Part shown: piece by piece, positions 1-10,545 of the stretch | Numbering within the stretch: the stretch's first letter is position 1 | How the letters are laid out: each line of letters opens with the position of its first letter | NCBI GenBank assembly: GCA_947471745.1 | Contig: CANJKZ010000958.1 | Coordinates: 62,001-126,000, forward strand | DNA length: 64,000 nt | Direction: 5' to 3' | Source of the DNA: Closterium sp. Naga37s-1 | Taxonomy: Eukaryota > Streptophyta > Zygnematophyceae > Desmidiales > Closteriaceae | Position numbers and translations under genes: made by a program | Notes under the pieces: generated by a model | Seen by the model: only the letters and a program-made list of their open reading frames with translations | Databases searched by the model: none | Told to the model about the DNA's origin: nothing

Positions 1-17
1 GACGTATTCTAAAACCA

Positions 18-229
18 TGTTAGAATAACGAATGAAAATGAACTATGAAACAGTTGGGTACAAGTACTAACCCTTATTGGGTTGTACCCCTTATGGGCTA
101 TCCTACTATAGTTTACACAAATGTAAGCACTATAACATTCTGACAACAAGTATAACCCTAATTGGGTTGTACCCCTTATGTGCTACCCCACTATAGCCTA
201 CACAAAGTAAGCACTATAACATTCTGACA
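18..229 (-). repeat. LTR of a copia element lying left of the window, with internal duplication
   Basis: Begins TGTTAGAATAACG and ends TTCTGACA, the same boundaries and core (GGGTTGTACCCC, TACCCCACTATAGCC) as the LTRs of the C-clade copia elements further right. The bases to its left read ACCA directly against the LTR, so it is the 5' LTR of a minus-strand element outside the window; the rest of the primer-binding site is poorly conserved. A first LTR end falls at 145. Positions 146-229 repeat the distal 84 bp of the LTR, a partial tandem duplication. Confidence 0.6.
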
Positions 230-709
230 GTGTAATGGTTGGGATTCTGACAGGGACGATCCAGAAAGAGACGAAATGTTGGGAATGCAATTTCATTTTA
301 GATGCAGCAAGTCGATACTTTAATTACGTGCGAACAAGGAAACAAGGAACAGAAAGAGCATTAACATATATGTACTAATCTGCTTAAACTTTTAATTGAA
401 GTAATGCACTTTGAGATACAAAAATGAATTACAAAACAAAAGGAAACGAGGAGGAAGACGACGAGATTCTGAAAAAAAGAGGAACAGTTAAATAGAAACG
501 GAGACGGATCGTTCTGGACTGTAAGTAGTAAGTGAAGAAAATTTAAAAACAGCTGAAATTTGAAGAGACTAGAAGGACGCGAGAGAGGCGGAATAGGAAG
601 AGACGAACGGATGAGAGGGAGAGCTACTAGGAACAACATCGGTTAATAACTATCCTAGTTCTAGCTGATAACTTAGCATATGTTTCTCCTTACCTCTGAG
701 TGGTACGTA
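230..709. other. AT-rich intergenic stretch, no gene seen
   Basis: A/T-rich sequence with purine-rich runs between an LTR remnant and the target site of C1. Short open frames here have no recognisable domain or codon signature. I see no RNA gene. Confidence 0.5.
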
Positions 710-714
710 GGAAC

Positions 715-849
715 TGTTAAGCTCTTAGGCAAGTGATGATTTGACTATCGAGAGATGTTTACAAAAAGGAAAATCTAAGGGGTTGTACCCCACAGTGAGT
801 ACCCCACTAAAGCCTACCTAAACTATAACATATAAACATATGTTTGACA
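715..849 (-). repeat. 3' LTR of C1
   Basis: 135 bp, TGTTAAGC...TTTGACA, the counterpart of 7644-7778 with four differences. Carries the clade's core of two TACCCC blocks, which on the element strand reads TAGTGGGGTA. Confidence 0.9.
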
Positions 850-1076
850 CACCCCCATAGGCAAAGTGGGGGAGAACAGAGGGTCCCAAGGCCAGGCAAG
901 AAGTGCAATGGCAAGCTCAGGGTAGATCACAACGTCACCACGCAGTCTGAGCACAAGCAAAAGGCCACAAGGCCAGTTCACATGCAGAGATATATGTGTA
1001 ACAACAACAGCACAGTGATATCTACCTACAAGAGCAAGCATGCAGGTATACATATAGATCACAGTACAAACAAATC
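850..1076 (-). promoter_or_regulatory. C1 3' untranslated region with polypurine tract and hairpins
   Basis: On the element strand this runs from the RNase H stop to the polypurine tract touching the LTR. It holds a perfect inverted repeat GGCCTTGTGGCC (963-974) and a weaker second one at 882-893. The same pair occurs at this place in C3a, C4, C5 and C6. Minus-strand DNA synthesis of the LTR would be primed at the purine tract (family knowledge). Confidence 0.6.
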
Positions 1077-4000
1077 CTACAGCAAGTGAGGGAGCGTGGG
1101 AACAAGGCCTAACAAAGTGCAGAAACGCTGATGATCACCAGGCGGAAGCGCCTTGGTGAATATATCAGCAGTGTTGGCCCGAGTGGCCACGTAAGCAAGA
1201 CGAAGCTGGCCACGCTGCTGCAGCTCTCGAGCAAGGAAGTAACGTAGATCGATGTGCTTCGTTCTGTGCTCCAGTCTGTGCTCCTGACACAAGGCAATGG
1301 CAGCCTTGTTGTCGACGTACAGAACTGGAGGAGAACAAGGCTACTCTCCCAAGTCGGTCAGCAGGTAGGTGAGCCAGCGTAGCTCCTGTGCAGCCATGGC
1401 TGTGGCGTAGATCTCGGCCTCACAGCTGGAGCCGAGAACTGAAGACGAACGTGTAGAACGCCAGGAATCTGAACCAGAACCAAGGCTGAAGGTGTAACCC
1501 TGTGACGACCACTGCGTAGCCTGGTCGTCAACCCAAGAGGCGTCCGAGTGACCAGTGAGGACAACGTCACCCCGTCCTCCAAGCACGAGCCCCATGCCCG
1601 ATGTACTGCACAAGTAGCGTAGTACCCTCTTAGCAGCATCCATGTGCACCTTTCGGTGCCGACCAGGAGCCATGTAGCGAGCCAGAAGGCCAAGAGGGTA
1701 CGCAAGGTCAGGACGAGTGCAGGTCATCAGGTACATGAGGCAGCCCACTAGCTCTGGGTAAGGACCACTCGGCTCTACGGACTCGTCCGAAGGTGGAGCT
1801 GAGAGCGAGTGACATGTAGCTAGAGGAGTGGCCTGTGCTGAGGACCAGGTGAAGCCGAAGCGCTAAAGGACCTGCTGCACCATGTGTGACAGAGTCAGTG
1901 TGATGGTGCGGCGTGCTCTGTCCCGGGTGATCTGCAAGCCAAGATAGCTGCGCAGCTCACCCAGGTCTGTGCACGTGTGTCTCTTCTGCAACTCCGACTT
2001 CACCAGGGCGAGAGCCTCAGTGTCAGCAGTGGCAAAGACCAAGTCGTCGACGTACACGAGGATGTAGAACGGCGGCAGCGAAGTGTCAGTGCGCAGAAAC
2101 AGCGACGGGTCAGTAGTCGACGGAGCAAACCCAAGAGCCGCAAGTGTCGTCCTCAGTGTGTCGTGCCACTCACGTGGCGCCTGGCGGAGACCGTAGACCG
2201 GCCACCGGAGGCTCCACTGGGTACCAGGAGGGAACGACCCAGTGAAGCCAGGTGGGCGGCGCAGCCAGATCTCCTCGTGCAGGCTGCCCTGTAAGAAAGC
2301 TGTGCTGAAGTCAAGAGAGTGAAGCTCGTAGTGACGCTGAGCAGCAACGTGTAGCAGCACCCGAAGAGTGGTCATCTTCGGGGTGGGGGAGAAGGTCTGG
2401 AAGAAGTAAACTCCCTCACGCTGACTGAAGCCTCGAGCCACGTAACGAGCCTTGAAGACAGGCGGAGAACCTGGCGGCCGCTTCACCCTGAAAATCCACA
2501 TGCCACTGACAATGTTCGCCCCAGGAGGGGGAACCTCGTCGACGTAGGTGCCTGTGGACTTCCATGATGCCATCTCTGCGTCCATGGCTGTCTGCAACTG
2601 AGAGGAGTACTCACCCGCGATTGCCTCACCGTAAGAGCGCGGGGTAGGGATGTCTGGTGCATCCGGGTCTCCCTCAGGGGCAAGCAGCATGGCCACGAGA
2701 TGAGGCGCAGCGGCTGCAAGACACTCAAGGTCCTCCTGCCTGTCCTCAAGGACGTCCGTGCCAAGAGCACACTCACCCCCGACGGACGGAGGACAGACAG
2801 ACTCAGACTCGGCAACAAGACTGGCGGCGTAGTCAAGATGACAGGCAGCAGCAAAGTCAACAAGCTCAGCGACTAAGGCTGACGCAGCAGCAGACTCAAA
2901 CGACGCGTCAGTGACAACAGTGGCAAGCAGACGCGTGACAGTAGAGTGCTCGGCACGAAACTGGTCAGACGCAGGGTCAGTAACGACAGGCAGAGAGGAC
3001 GCAGGGGGAGACGGCAGAGGAACACGCGGCGGAGGAGAGGAAGGACGACGAACTACAAGGTGAGGGCCGGAGACAGCCGGCTGCCGCTGACGAGGAACAC
3101 GACGACCGGAACAACCAGAACGGACAGGTGAGACAGGACGCGACGCAGGCTCACGACGCTCAACAAGGCCCCCAGTCTCCTCTGTGTACGAAGAAGGAGC
3201 AGGCAGCGGTGAGCCAGGCTGTAACGGAAGACCAGTAGACGAGGGAAGACTGAGAACCGGGCGAAGCGCAGAGTCAGGGGGTGGCTGAGACGACGGAGAC
3301 GGCGGAGCGAAGAACAGGCGCGGCTGAGCAGTGCCACCAGCACCAGCAGCTCCAGGAGCTCCAGCAGCTCCAGCACCTCCAGCAGCTCCAGTACCCTCAG
3401 CAGCTCCAGCACCGCCAGTGGCTCCAGGACCCTCAGGAGGTCCAGCACCTCCAGCAGCCCCAGTACCCTCAGCAGCTCCAGCACCGCCAGCACCTCCAGC
3501 AGCTCCAGTACCTCCGGCAGCTGCAGCACCCTCTGCATCACCAGTACCCTCAGTCACAACACCGCCAGCCCCAGCAGCTCCAATACCCTCAGTACGAGCA
3601 CCTCCGGGACCAGCGACACCAGCAGAAGAACCCCCAGTAGTAGAGCCCTGAGGTGCAGAAGCGCGACGCTGACGGCGACCGTTCCAGTCGTGCAGCTGTT
3701 GGGAGGTGAGGGGCACACGCGGACAAAGACGGCTACTCCAAGGAGACCGCGTAAAAGCAGTCTCAGAACCCTCAGGCGACTCACCCCCAGACTCAGCACC
3801 CCCAGGCTCCGCACACACAGGCTCAGCACCCCCAGACGCAGGACCTCCAGACGCAGCACCCCCAGACGCAGCACCTCCAGGCTCCTCACGCGCAGGCTCA
3901 GCACCTCCAGGCTCCACACGCTCAGCGCCCGCAGACTCAGCACCCCCAAGCTCCGTACCCCCAGGGACAGCACCACTCTCAGCAGGACCGGAGTCACCAG

Positions 4001-6933
4001 TGACCTCAACAGGCGCAGGTGCGGGGGGGTCTACCTGAGAGACACCTGAAGGAGCAGGACTTGGCGCGGGGAGGGGGTCTACCTGGGGAGGACCTGGGGC
4101 GAGAAAGAGCGGCGGGGGGGGGGCGAGGAGCAGTGCGGTAGGGGAAGAGGCGGTAAAAGGGGACCGACTCGTCAAAGGTGACGTCCTGAGACGCAAAGAC
4201 ACGGCGCGAGGCGGGGTCGTAAAACTGCCAGCCAGGCGCGTCAGGGACAAAGCCAAGGAAGACGCAAGGAATGGCGCGAGGGGAGAGCTTGTCCGCGGTG
4301 GTATCGCGGACAAAGGCACGAGCACCCCAGACCCGGAAACGCGACGCGTCGCCAACCTTCCCCGTCCACAGCAGTGTGGGCGAGGTCTCCGGCAAGGAGA
4401 CACGGGGCCAAAGGTTGAGCTGATGCGCGGCGTACCGGACCGCAAACGGCCACAGAAAATGGGGGGCAGCCGCATGGATCATGGAGGTACGAGCGACCTC
4501 CATGACTAAGCCAATGCGGCGCTCAGCAACCCAATTCTGCTGAGGAGAGGCTAGAAGCGTGAATGTCAGGCGGATGCCGTGCTCCGCACAGAAGGCTGCC
4601 AAGAGGTCTGAGGAGAACTCACCACCTCGGTCAGAGTGCAGACGCAGGACAGGAAAGTCCGACTGGAACCGCTCGCGGAGCTGGAGACGAGCAGCGCGGA
4701 TCCAGGGGATCAGGACAGCAGGGACATCCCCCTTGCGCTGCAAGGGGAAGACCGTGGTGTAACGCGTGTAGTCATCGACAACCAGCAGGAAGTACCACTC
4801 GTGGCCCTGTCCACGGACGCGGGCTGGGCCCCACACGTCCAGGTGGAGAGTCTGCAGTGGAGCCTCTGTGGGAGGGAACGAGGAGGAGTGAGGAGCGGCG
4901 CGCTGCCGCCCCTCGATGCAAGGAATGCAGGGCGGCGCAGGCGAGGGAGGGAGGGCAGGCAGAGACCTGGGAAGACCAGAGACCAGGAAGCGAGAGTGCA
5001 TGCTGCATAGGCGAGGTAGGGAGGGGTGACCAAGGCGGTCGTGCCACAGGAGAGTGTCGTGCGACAGCCGGCGACACTCACATTGTGTAGCTACCTGAGC
5101 AGACGCGTGTAACTGGGGAGACAAAGGGGCGGAGCGCGACGCAGTGGTGAGGGTGTACAGACTGGACCCTGGCGCACGAGTGAACGTGGCCAGGTGGCGG
5201 CCAGCCTGGGAACACGTGCAAATCGCCACACGCTGCCGGCCAGGGGTGAAGGTGTCAACCCCCGCATCCTGGAGGACAGCTTTACTCACCAAGTTCGTAG
5301 AGAACGAGGGGAGGTGGAGACCAGACAGCTCACCAGACAGGACCGCCGGACACGGAAGCACAGTGGAAGACCGTGCAAGCACTGGGCCCCCAGAGGGGTC
5401 AGCCAGTGAGACAGGAACAGGTGCAGGGAGGGGAGTGATTGTGGTACTGTCGTGAAAGAAACAGCGGGAAGCACCAGAGTCAAGTGTAAAGGTGTGCAAG
5501 GCCTGTGCAGGCGCAGTACCAAGGGGAGCAGACTCACAAGCACCTAGTGCTGCAGGGACTATACCACGGGCTATACCAGGATCCGGCGGCACACACAAGT
5601 AGCAGTCACCCTCAGCACTAACAGACAATACATTTATAGCAGCAAGAATTGCCTCATAGTCAAGATAAAAGATAGGTACATCACGCCTAAGCAAGTCTGC
5701 CCAGTTGGGAAACTCAGGAGCATCAGGAAACTTGGCGCGCCAGGCGTCGCTAAGCCGAGCGAAGCAGCGCTGTTCAGTGTGAAAACCTGTGCACTGGCGA
5801 CCAACGCGGGGACCTGTGCGGATGATATAGGGGCAGCGACCAGGACCCCCAGAAGCCCCACGCCCGGCATACCAGTCAAGAAGTTGCTGGGAAGTGGGGG
5901 TCTGGCGCGGACGCTGATGCTGCTGCTGCTGCTGCTGCGGCTGCTGCTGGCCCTGACCACCACTGCCACCACCGCTCCCTCCTCCCCCACCACCGCTGCT
6001 GCCCCCTCCACCGCTCCCAGTGCCTCTGCCGCCCCCACCACCACCTCCACCGCCTCCACCCCCACGACCACCCCCACCACCTCCACCTCCCCCGCCGCCT
6101 GCACCACCGCCACCTCCACCGCCACCCCCACCGCCCCTGCCATCCCTGCCGCCCCTGCCGCTGCGACGCTTCCCACTAGGAGCGGAAGCAGCTCCGACCT
6201 CCTCAGCACCAAGGTAGTCGTGAGCAGCAGCTGCGGAGGCGTAGGAGGGGGTGAGAGGGGAGGGGGAGCACCCCTCAAAGAGGGGAGAGCGAAGAGTGCC
6301 ACGAGCAGCACCTACAGCGAGGATGTTCTTCTCTGCTGCGAGGAGGTGCTTCTCGAAGTCGTCGACAGTGAGAGTGGTGGGGTCTAGTGCTAGGAAGTGG
6401 TCCCTGACAGAGCTAAGAGTGTCAGGGAGGCGGGTGACGAGGAAATAGAGAGTGAAGTACATCGGTGGGGGGTTTGCGGCGCTAAACTCGGCTAAAAGGG
6501 CGGCACGAAAGCGAGTGTCAGTAGCGCGCAGGTGGGAAATGAGGTCCTCAGCAGTGGTGAACGAGGAAAGGTCGGGGAACAGGTAGGGTAGCATGAGCCG
6601 ACCTATGGCTGCAGTGGCCGGGGAGGAGTAGCGCGCAACTACAGCGTCGTACAGCTTCTTAGCAGTTTTGTGCTGGCTGAAATGCGCGCGCTCAGTAATC
6701 GGCAGATGGTTCCTAATAGCTAGGCGTGCAGCAGCATCGCGAGTCTGCCACTGCGAGCGTTCAAGAGCAGGAGCATCGGCAGCAGGAGCAACGGCAGTGC
6801 CAGACACGTAATCGAACAGTGAAACGCCCTCTTTGGCATCGGTCAGAAGGAACAGTTGGAGGTCGTCTAACCACACAGCGAACTCTATGGGGCGACCGTC
6901 AGGCTCGAACGCGAGAACGTTAGGCGTCGTCAT
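1077..6933 (-). pseudogene. C1 gag-pol polyprotein, broken
   Basis: Encodes the proteins for packaging, processing, integration and reverse transcription of a copia element. The start chosen is the ATG at 6933 (MTTPNVLAFEPDG), matching Gag starts in C2, C5 and C6; an upstream in-frame ATG at 7002 lies in the leader. In order: Gag with a long poly-Gly tract and a CysHis cluster (5764-5835); protease DSGAS; integrase with HHCC and DDE core (LDVWGP, HSDRGGEF, VAERR), where the usual QNG is QNW; a Gly/Ala hinge; RT with YVDD; RNase H. Breaks: a G-run of 10 at 4114-4123 (12 in C2) shifts the frame between integrase and hinge; CAG to TAG stops lie at 1863-1865 (end of RT) and 1341-1343 (RNase H). 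The last stop is 1077-1079. Confidence 0.88.
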
Positions 6934-7643
6934 AACGGCAGCAGGCAAAGGCAGTAGGCAGCAGGCAGCAGACAGGAGGCAGTAGGCAACAGGCCGCAGC
7001 AAAGACAGAGACAGCAGGCAGTAGACAGGAGGCAGCAGGCAGTAGACCGCAGGCTAAGACAGAGGCAGCAGGCAGCAGGCAACACAGGCAACTTGCAGGG
7101 CAGTAGCTTGCCGCACTCAAGCTCCTAAGGCGGCGTGCTAGACAGCAGCAGGCCGCGCGCTTTCTAAGGCAGCGGGCTAGGCAGCAGCGGGCCGCGCAGG
7201 CAGGCACACGAGCAGGGCACGCTTGGCTGCTGGCTGCGTGCGGTTGAGGGCTGCGCGCGGCTGCTGGCTGCGCGTGGCGACGGGCTGCGTGCGGCTCCTG
7301 GCTGCGCGTGGCGACGGGCTGCGCACGGCTCCTGGCTGCGCGTGGCGACGGGCTGCGCACTGCTGCGGGCTGCGTGCGGCGGCGGGCTGCGCGGGCGTGG
7401 CCTAAGCAGGCTGCGCGCGGGCGGCGTAAGTGGCGCGCGGGCGGGGCCTAAACGGGCTGCGCGGGCGGGGCCTAAACGGGCCGCGCGGGCTGCTTAAGAG
7501 GCGCGCGCGGGAAAAAAAAAAAGGGCCGCGCGCGTGCAGCCGAGGCGCGCGCGGGCAGTAGGCAAGGCAGATAGGCAGGTGAGGTAACATGGTAACCGGT
7601 GGGCCCTAATCCTAGGTCCTAAGGACCTATGCTCTAGATGCCA
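6934..7643 (-). repeat. C1 leader with tandem GC-rich repeats
   Basis: About 700 bp between primer-binding site and gag without a credible gene. Near gag it is CAGCAGGCAG-type repeats (about 6940-7090); toward the LTR it is repeats around GCTGCGCGTGGCGACGG (about 7210-7490). Just inside the primer-binding site is an inverted repeat GGTCCTAAGGACC (7615-7627), then GGTGGGCCC (7598-7606), both conserved in position in the other elements. Confidence 0.75.
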
Positions 7644-7778
7644 TGTTAAGCTCCTAGGCAAGTGATGATTTGACTATCGAGAGATGTTTACAAAAAGGAA
7701 TATCTAAGCGGTTGTACCCCACAGTGAGTACCCCACTAAAGTCTACCTAAACTATAACATATAAACATATGTTTGACA
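7644..7778 (-). repeat. 5' LTR of C1
   Basis: 135 bp, partner of 715-849. Followed directly by the target duplication GGAAC. As the 5' LTR it should contain the element promoter; TATA-like runs are present but I cannot place a start site. Confidence 0.9.
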
Positions 7779-7783
7779 GGAAC

Positions 7784-9019
7784 CTGACTAACTGTAGTGA
7801 AGAACCAAGCTCTGGCGGCGAGAGAAAACAGAGGCAGAAAAAAGAGCTACACAAACCCTAAGGTGGTTCTCATTTCGTCACGCTAGTTTATTTGGTATAA
7901 CTATATTTGGGTAATAGGTCACCAGTTCTAGCACAGCCGTTTCATTTCAACTATGCAAACAGAAGGTTGCCAGTTCCAGTCTTTCTGCATGCTTTTGAAT
8001 ATCCTTCAAATTGGATGAAGTAACACCTACATTCTTACTTCCAACAATCTGTACAAAATATTTGATGTAGTCATGCAAAACGTTTTTTTTTTCTTGTTTA
8101 CATGTGAATGACAGACTATAATAAAACATAGCATAACTCAATCACTCCAATTTTCTGGATAATTTGTGTACTTTGTGTATGTATATGTTATGATTAAAAA
8201 AGCTACATTTCTTTTCAAATATTCAAAAGTTCATGTATTTTACATATTTTTCGTTACTATAGTTGCTTCGCAACCCTAAGACAATTTTGTCGCCTCTTGT
8301 TTTTTTTTCTTATTTCTGGTACTAAGTCATGACAGGAGGCACCTTGCCACCTTCAGAGCCAGAGTGCATAAACAAGGCCATTGAGTGGAAGGGATTGCCC
8401 CACAGCAGCTGGCGCCGCGCGCGGTGCTGTTCTGTACTACTTGTGGGCCAATCGCATAATGAGCCAAGATTAGGTTGCATAATGACACGCGCCACACTGG
8501 ATCCACGGTGAAACCTCCTACGAAGAGTGTCAAAACGAATCTTTCAGGGCCATCATTGCCTCTTCCTCTCCGAGTCCGCCCAACCTCACAGTCGTTTTCA
8601 CGTGGATGAAGTGGCTTCCAGCAGAGCAAGTCACGAACAAATCGCGCCCAACCTCACAGTCTGGGCGTTCGCCCACCGACCAGGGTTTCGTTTCCACTGC
8701 AGACTCTGACAACTCTGAACAACCACGTATTTCTTTTACAGTGCTGTGCGGCGTGCTCGGCATTCACGATGAGCTTGAAGCTACATGGGCTCAACAAGAA
8801 TGAATGGAGGCCGGCTGTTTGCTCTATTTTGCTTCGTTCTCTAAAGTCTGAGAGTCACAGAGTCACTATTTTGCTTCGATCTCTTAAGTCTGAGAGTCAC
8901 GACTTAGTAGAGGGCCAAACCGCAGGCTCAACATCAACTTGATGCGAGTGCTATACCCTTCCCGTGACACCAAACCCCTAGCCTGTGGAGGGCACTTCTG
9001 GTGACCTTTTTCTCCTGAG
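7784..9019. other. Host intergenic region upstream of the WRKY gene
   Basis: The left part (to about 8320) is AT-rich; a plant telo-box AAACCCTAA lies at 7853-7861. The right part is mixed composition and holds two short direct repeats: CGCCCAACCTCACAGTC at about 8577 and 8645, and a roughly 36-bp unit around AGTCTGAGAGTCAC at about 8822 and 8866. No convincing coding sequence; it probably contains the promoter and 5' untranslated region of the WRKY gene. Confidence 0.4.
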
Positions 9020-10545
9020 ATGTCGATCCGATCGAGTCCTACTACTTCGTACTATGCCCCGGAAATGGCTTTGAAGTTGGCCACACCGAGTTGGCGCCTG
9101 GCGAATCCTCAGCAAGCAACTGGTCCTCAGGAAGGGGCTGGCCCTCAGCAAGAGCGTGGCAGCTGTGAGCCGCGCCAACGGCAGGAGTTAGGGTGGCGAG
9201 GGCTGGAGGAGGTGGTGGCGAAGGTGGTGGCCTCCGATGGGTACAGCTGGCTCAAGTACGGCCAGAAGAAATTGTACCAATCCAATGCCACCAGGTCAGC
9301 CTCGCGTTTCACTTGCGTTGACCCTGCTTAACTTGCATTGAATCCAGACTCTGGAGAGCTTCCGTTAGATGTGGTTGAGCATAATCCCAGCCCGTTTTTG
9401 TTGACTTGCGTGAGTCCTTGCTGACATGCCCTTGCTGTTGCGAAAACTAACCTCCTTGCCCCAACAGGTGCTACTACAAGTGCACTCTCTCCAAGGCCGT
9501 CCCTCGCGGCTGTCCTGCCAAGAAGACCGTTGACATCAAATGCCCCTACTCCATTCACGTCACCTACCGATGCGGCCTCCACAACCACCGCGTGGCTCCC
9601 AACCAGCGTTGGCCTCGTCCGCCTGACATCCCCTTTACAAACCGGCCTGCCGACCGCCGTATCAAACTTTCGGTTTTACATGGTGCGCTTGCCTCCGCGG
9701 CACCCAAAGCCATTCGCCTTGGTACTTCCTGTGGCGACCTGGAGGCCCTCGTGCGATCCTCGCACCATGAGAGCATGGGAGTGACTGCTGATGGCAGTGC
9801 TTTCGGTGCTGGTTGTGCTGCTGTTGCTTCTGTTCGTGCTGGTGCTGGTGCTCCTGCTGCTGCTGCTCCTGCTGCTGCTGCTCATGGTGGTGACGGTGCT
9901 GCTGACGTTGCTGCTGCTGTTTGTGCTGCTTCTTCTGCTGCTGGCGCTGTTGGTGCTACTGATGGTGTTGGTGATGGTGGTGGTGGGGTTGGTGCTAGTT
10001 CTCCTGCTGGTGATTCTGCTGCTGCCGCTTCTGCTGATGGTGGTGCTGCTGCTGATGCAGATTGGGCTGCAGCAGCCCTCTTGCACTCTCCCTGTCAGGA
10101 GGAGCAGCGACGCTTGCATGAATGGCTTCGTTTGTGGAGCCTTCCGTCCGTGTTCCCCCTGCCGATGCACCTCCGGCCATCTCCTCTCCAGCCAGCTGGG
10201 CTTACCATCCATAATGGCTGTTCCCCTGACTTAAAAAAAAATACTGCTGCAGACACGGGGAGGCCTACATTGCCTGAGGAAACGGCTTTCATCTATCAAG
10301 GAGAAAGTGAGAGCCATCGGTTGCATGATGAGGAGGAGGGTTTGCTGGATGAGGTTCAACTTCTGCTGGGACCAAGAGCGCCTATGGCCCAGGAGCTCCA
10401 AGAGTTTCTACCGCAGGGTAATCTCAACCACGTGGGACTTCTATCGGGTGATAATGAAAAGACTATAATATATGAGGAGGAGAAGGCAGCAGCAGGTTGC
10501 GTGCAAGTCATCAGGTACATGAGGCAGCCCACTAACTCTGGGTAA
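9020..10545 (+). CDS. WRKY-domain transcription factor, 3' end fused to copia sequence
   Basis: WRKY proteins bind W-box DNA in the nucleus and regulate stress and development genes in the green lineage. Exon 1 is 9020-9294 and exon 2 is 9468-10545, with a GT-AG intron of 173 bp splitting the Arg codon just before CYYKC, where many plant WRKY genes carry an intron. Joined, the frame gives 450 residues. The heptapeptide is WLKYGQK (residues 77-83), a variant of WRKYGQK. The zinc ligands are C97, C107, H130 and H132, spacing C-X9-C-X22-H-X-H, whereas C-X4-5-C or C-X7-C is usual. Residues after the domain include an Ala/Gly-rich GCT-repeat stretch and a short acidic region. From about position 10500 the sequence is copia RT/RNase H (C2, antisense), so the last 14 or so residues and the stop are retrotransposon-derived and the natural 3' end is probably lost. 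The start ATG is inferred. Confidence 0.75.
9785..10075 (+). repeat. GCT/GTT-type trinucleotide repeat in the WRKY exon
   Basis: About 290 bp of imperfect GCTGNT repeats reading as Ala, Gly and Val in the WRKY frame. All three frames stay open here because of composition, so overlapping frames in this stretch are not genes. Such tracts often vary in length between individuals. Confidence 0.7.

Larger units (their letters stand above)
715..7778 (-). mobile_element. Complete Ty1/copia LTR retrotransposon C1
   Basis: 7,064 bp, bounded by 135-bp LTRs and by a 5-bp target-site duplication GGAAC at 710-714 and 7779-7783. The order on the minus strand is 5' LTR (7644-7778), primer-binding site against initiator tRNA-Met (7631-7643, one-base variant), GC-rich leader, gag, protease, integrase, hinge, RT, RNase H, 3' untranslated region, polypurine tract CTATGGGGGTG (850-860) and 3' LTR (715-849). 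The LTRs differ at 4 of 135 positions by eye, so it is not among the youngest insertions. Its polyprotein is broken, so it could move only with proteins from elsewhere. Confidence 0.92.

Noticed and set aside
361..639. Minus-strand open frame of 92 codons
   Set aside because: Leu/Phe/Ser-rich composition expected from AG-rich DNA; no domain, no codon signature.
3053..4049. Long plus- and minus-strand frames full of Pro/Ala/Gln or Leu/Val over the C1 hinge
   Set aside because: Shadows of the Gly/Ala repeat coding region; all six frames stay open because of the repeat.
9676..10212. Ser/Thr-rich minus-strand frame opposite the WRKY exon
   Set aside because: Antisense of the GCT repeat; the plus-strand frame is continuous with the WRKY domain.
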